A stretch of 64,000 nucleotides of DNA from contig NZ_WOAC01000012.1 of assembly GCF_009749525.1 (NCBI RefSeq), forward strand, positions 96,641 through 160,640. Direction: 5' to 3'. Origin of the DNA: Mesorhizobium xinjiangense (GTDB lineage: Bacteria > Pseudomonadota > Alphaproteobacteria > Rhizobiales > Rhizobiaceae). Made by a program: the position numbers and the translations under genes. Below the pieces are notes generated by a model, which ran no database searches, was not told where the DNA came from, and was given only the letters and a program-made list of their open reading frames with translations. Positions within the stretch are counted from its first letter, which is position 1. Every line of letters starts with the position of its first letter. Shown one piece after another: positions 64,000 through 64,000 of the stretch.

Positions 64000-64000
64000 T

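Larger units (their letters stand above)
63547..64000. other. Gene-free tail rich in repeats
   Basis: 454 bp without a supported gene. It holds two copies of a 44-bp direct repeat and two GTCATCCCGG-type palindromes, listed separately. The next gene must lie beyond the window. Confidence 0.7.

Overview
The window is a GC-rich chromosomal segment from an alphaproteobacterium, most likely Hyphomicrobiales (Rhizobiales) of a Phyllobacteriaceae/Mesorhizobium-like type. That placement is inference from gene content: petABC followed by apt, MoxR-DUF58-DUF4159 beside DUF1285/NUDIX/CCA transferase, lgt-MidA-pgeF, a BA14K protein, petP-petR, and an N-acetylglutaminylglutamine amide (NAGGN) operon. I see no rRNA, tRNA, IS element, prophage or CRISPR array. 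Most genes are housekeeping, packed in short operons with stop/start overlaps; small accessory patches lie between them.

Layout. 1-5.6 kb (minus): MoxR ATPase, DUF58, DUF4159 and a membrane protein cut by the window edge. 5.7-8.3 kb (plus): DUF1285, CoA pyrophosphatase, CCA-adding enzyme. 8.3-11.5 kb: DUF1059 protein, an AT-rich gap, cspA with a terminator, three micro-genes, hemF and a small unknown. 11.5-14.4 kb (minus): SPFH protein, NfeD protease, trmL. 14.4-19.1 kb: a leader-like gap, two ABC exporter half-transporters and a DUF6665-like gene. 19.4-22.8 kb: petABC (cytochrome bc1), terminator, apt. 22.9-27.3 kb: MarR regulator divergent from an aromatic-ring monooxygenase with a palindromic operator, GST, two MaoC-type hydratases. 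27.4-32.0 kb (minus): corA, ychF, a VapBC-like module, pth, rplY. 32.2-35.7 kb: DUF1127 protein, LysR regulator and a chromate module (rhodanese-ChrB, ChrA). 35.7-41.3 kb (minus): prs, lipoprotein, M24-fold hydrolase, pgeF, MidA-type methyltransferase, lgt. 41.4-43.0 kb: ubiK, ybjN, csaA-like.

43.1-48.8 kb is the most accessory stretch: aldo/keto reductase, VOC protein and TetR regulator with paired palindromic operators; an outer-membrane barrel and an AT-rich lipoprotein downstream of an AraC regulator; and a MarR gene. 48.9-53.6 kb is the NAGGN osmoprotectant operon (asnO, ngg, M42 peptidase). 53.6-54.7 kb is a RES/Xre toxin-antitoxin pair. 54.8-57.6 kb (minus) carries petP, petR and a histidine kinase. 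57.9-64 kb: ilvE, a glycine-zipper protein, an MBL hydrolase, BA14K, a second csp, a small unknown, clpS, a VOC protein, a Cys-rich unknown and a repeat-rich tail.

I did not find a clearly new multi-gene system. The best candidates for a second look are: the vapB-like antitoxin with a duplicated C-terminal module; the AraC-lipoprotein-barrel cassette with direct-repeat operators; the rhodanese-ChrB fusion with promoter-proximal repeats; two copies of a ~100-bp dispersed element 15 kb apart; and the 37-residue membrane protein behind cspA. Start codons chosen inside longer open frames are judgements from ribosome-binding sites and family alignment.
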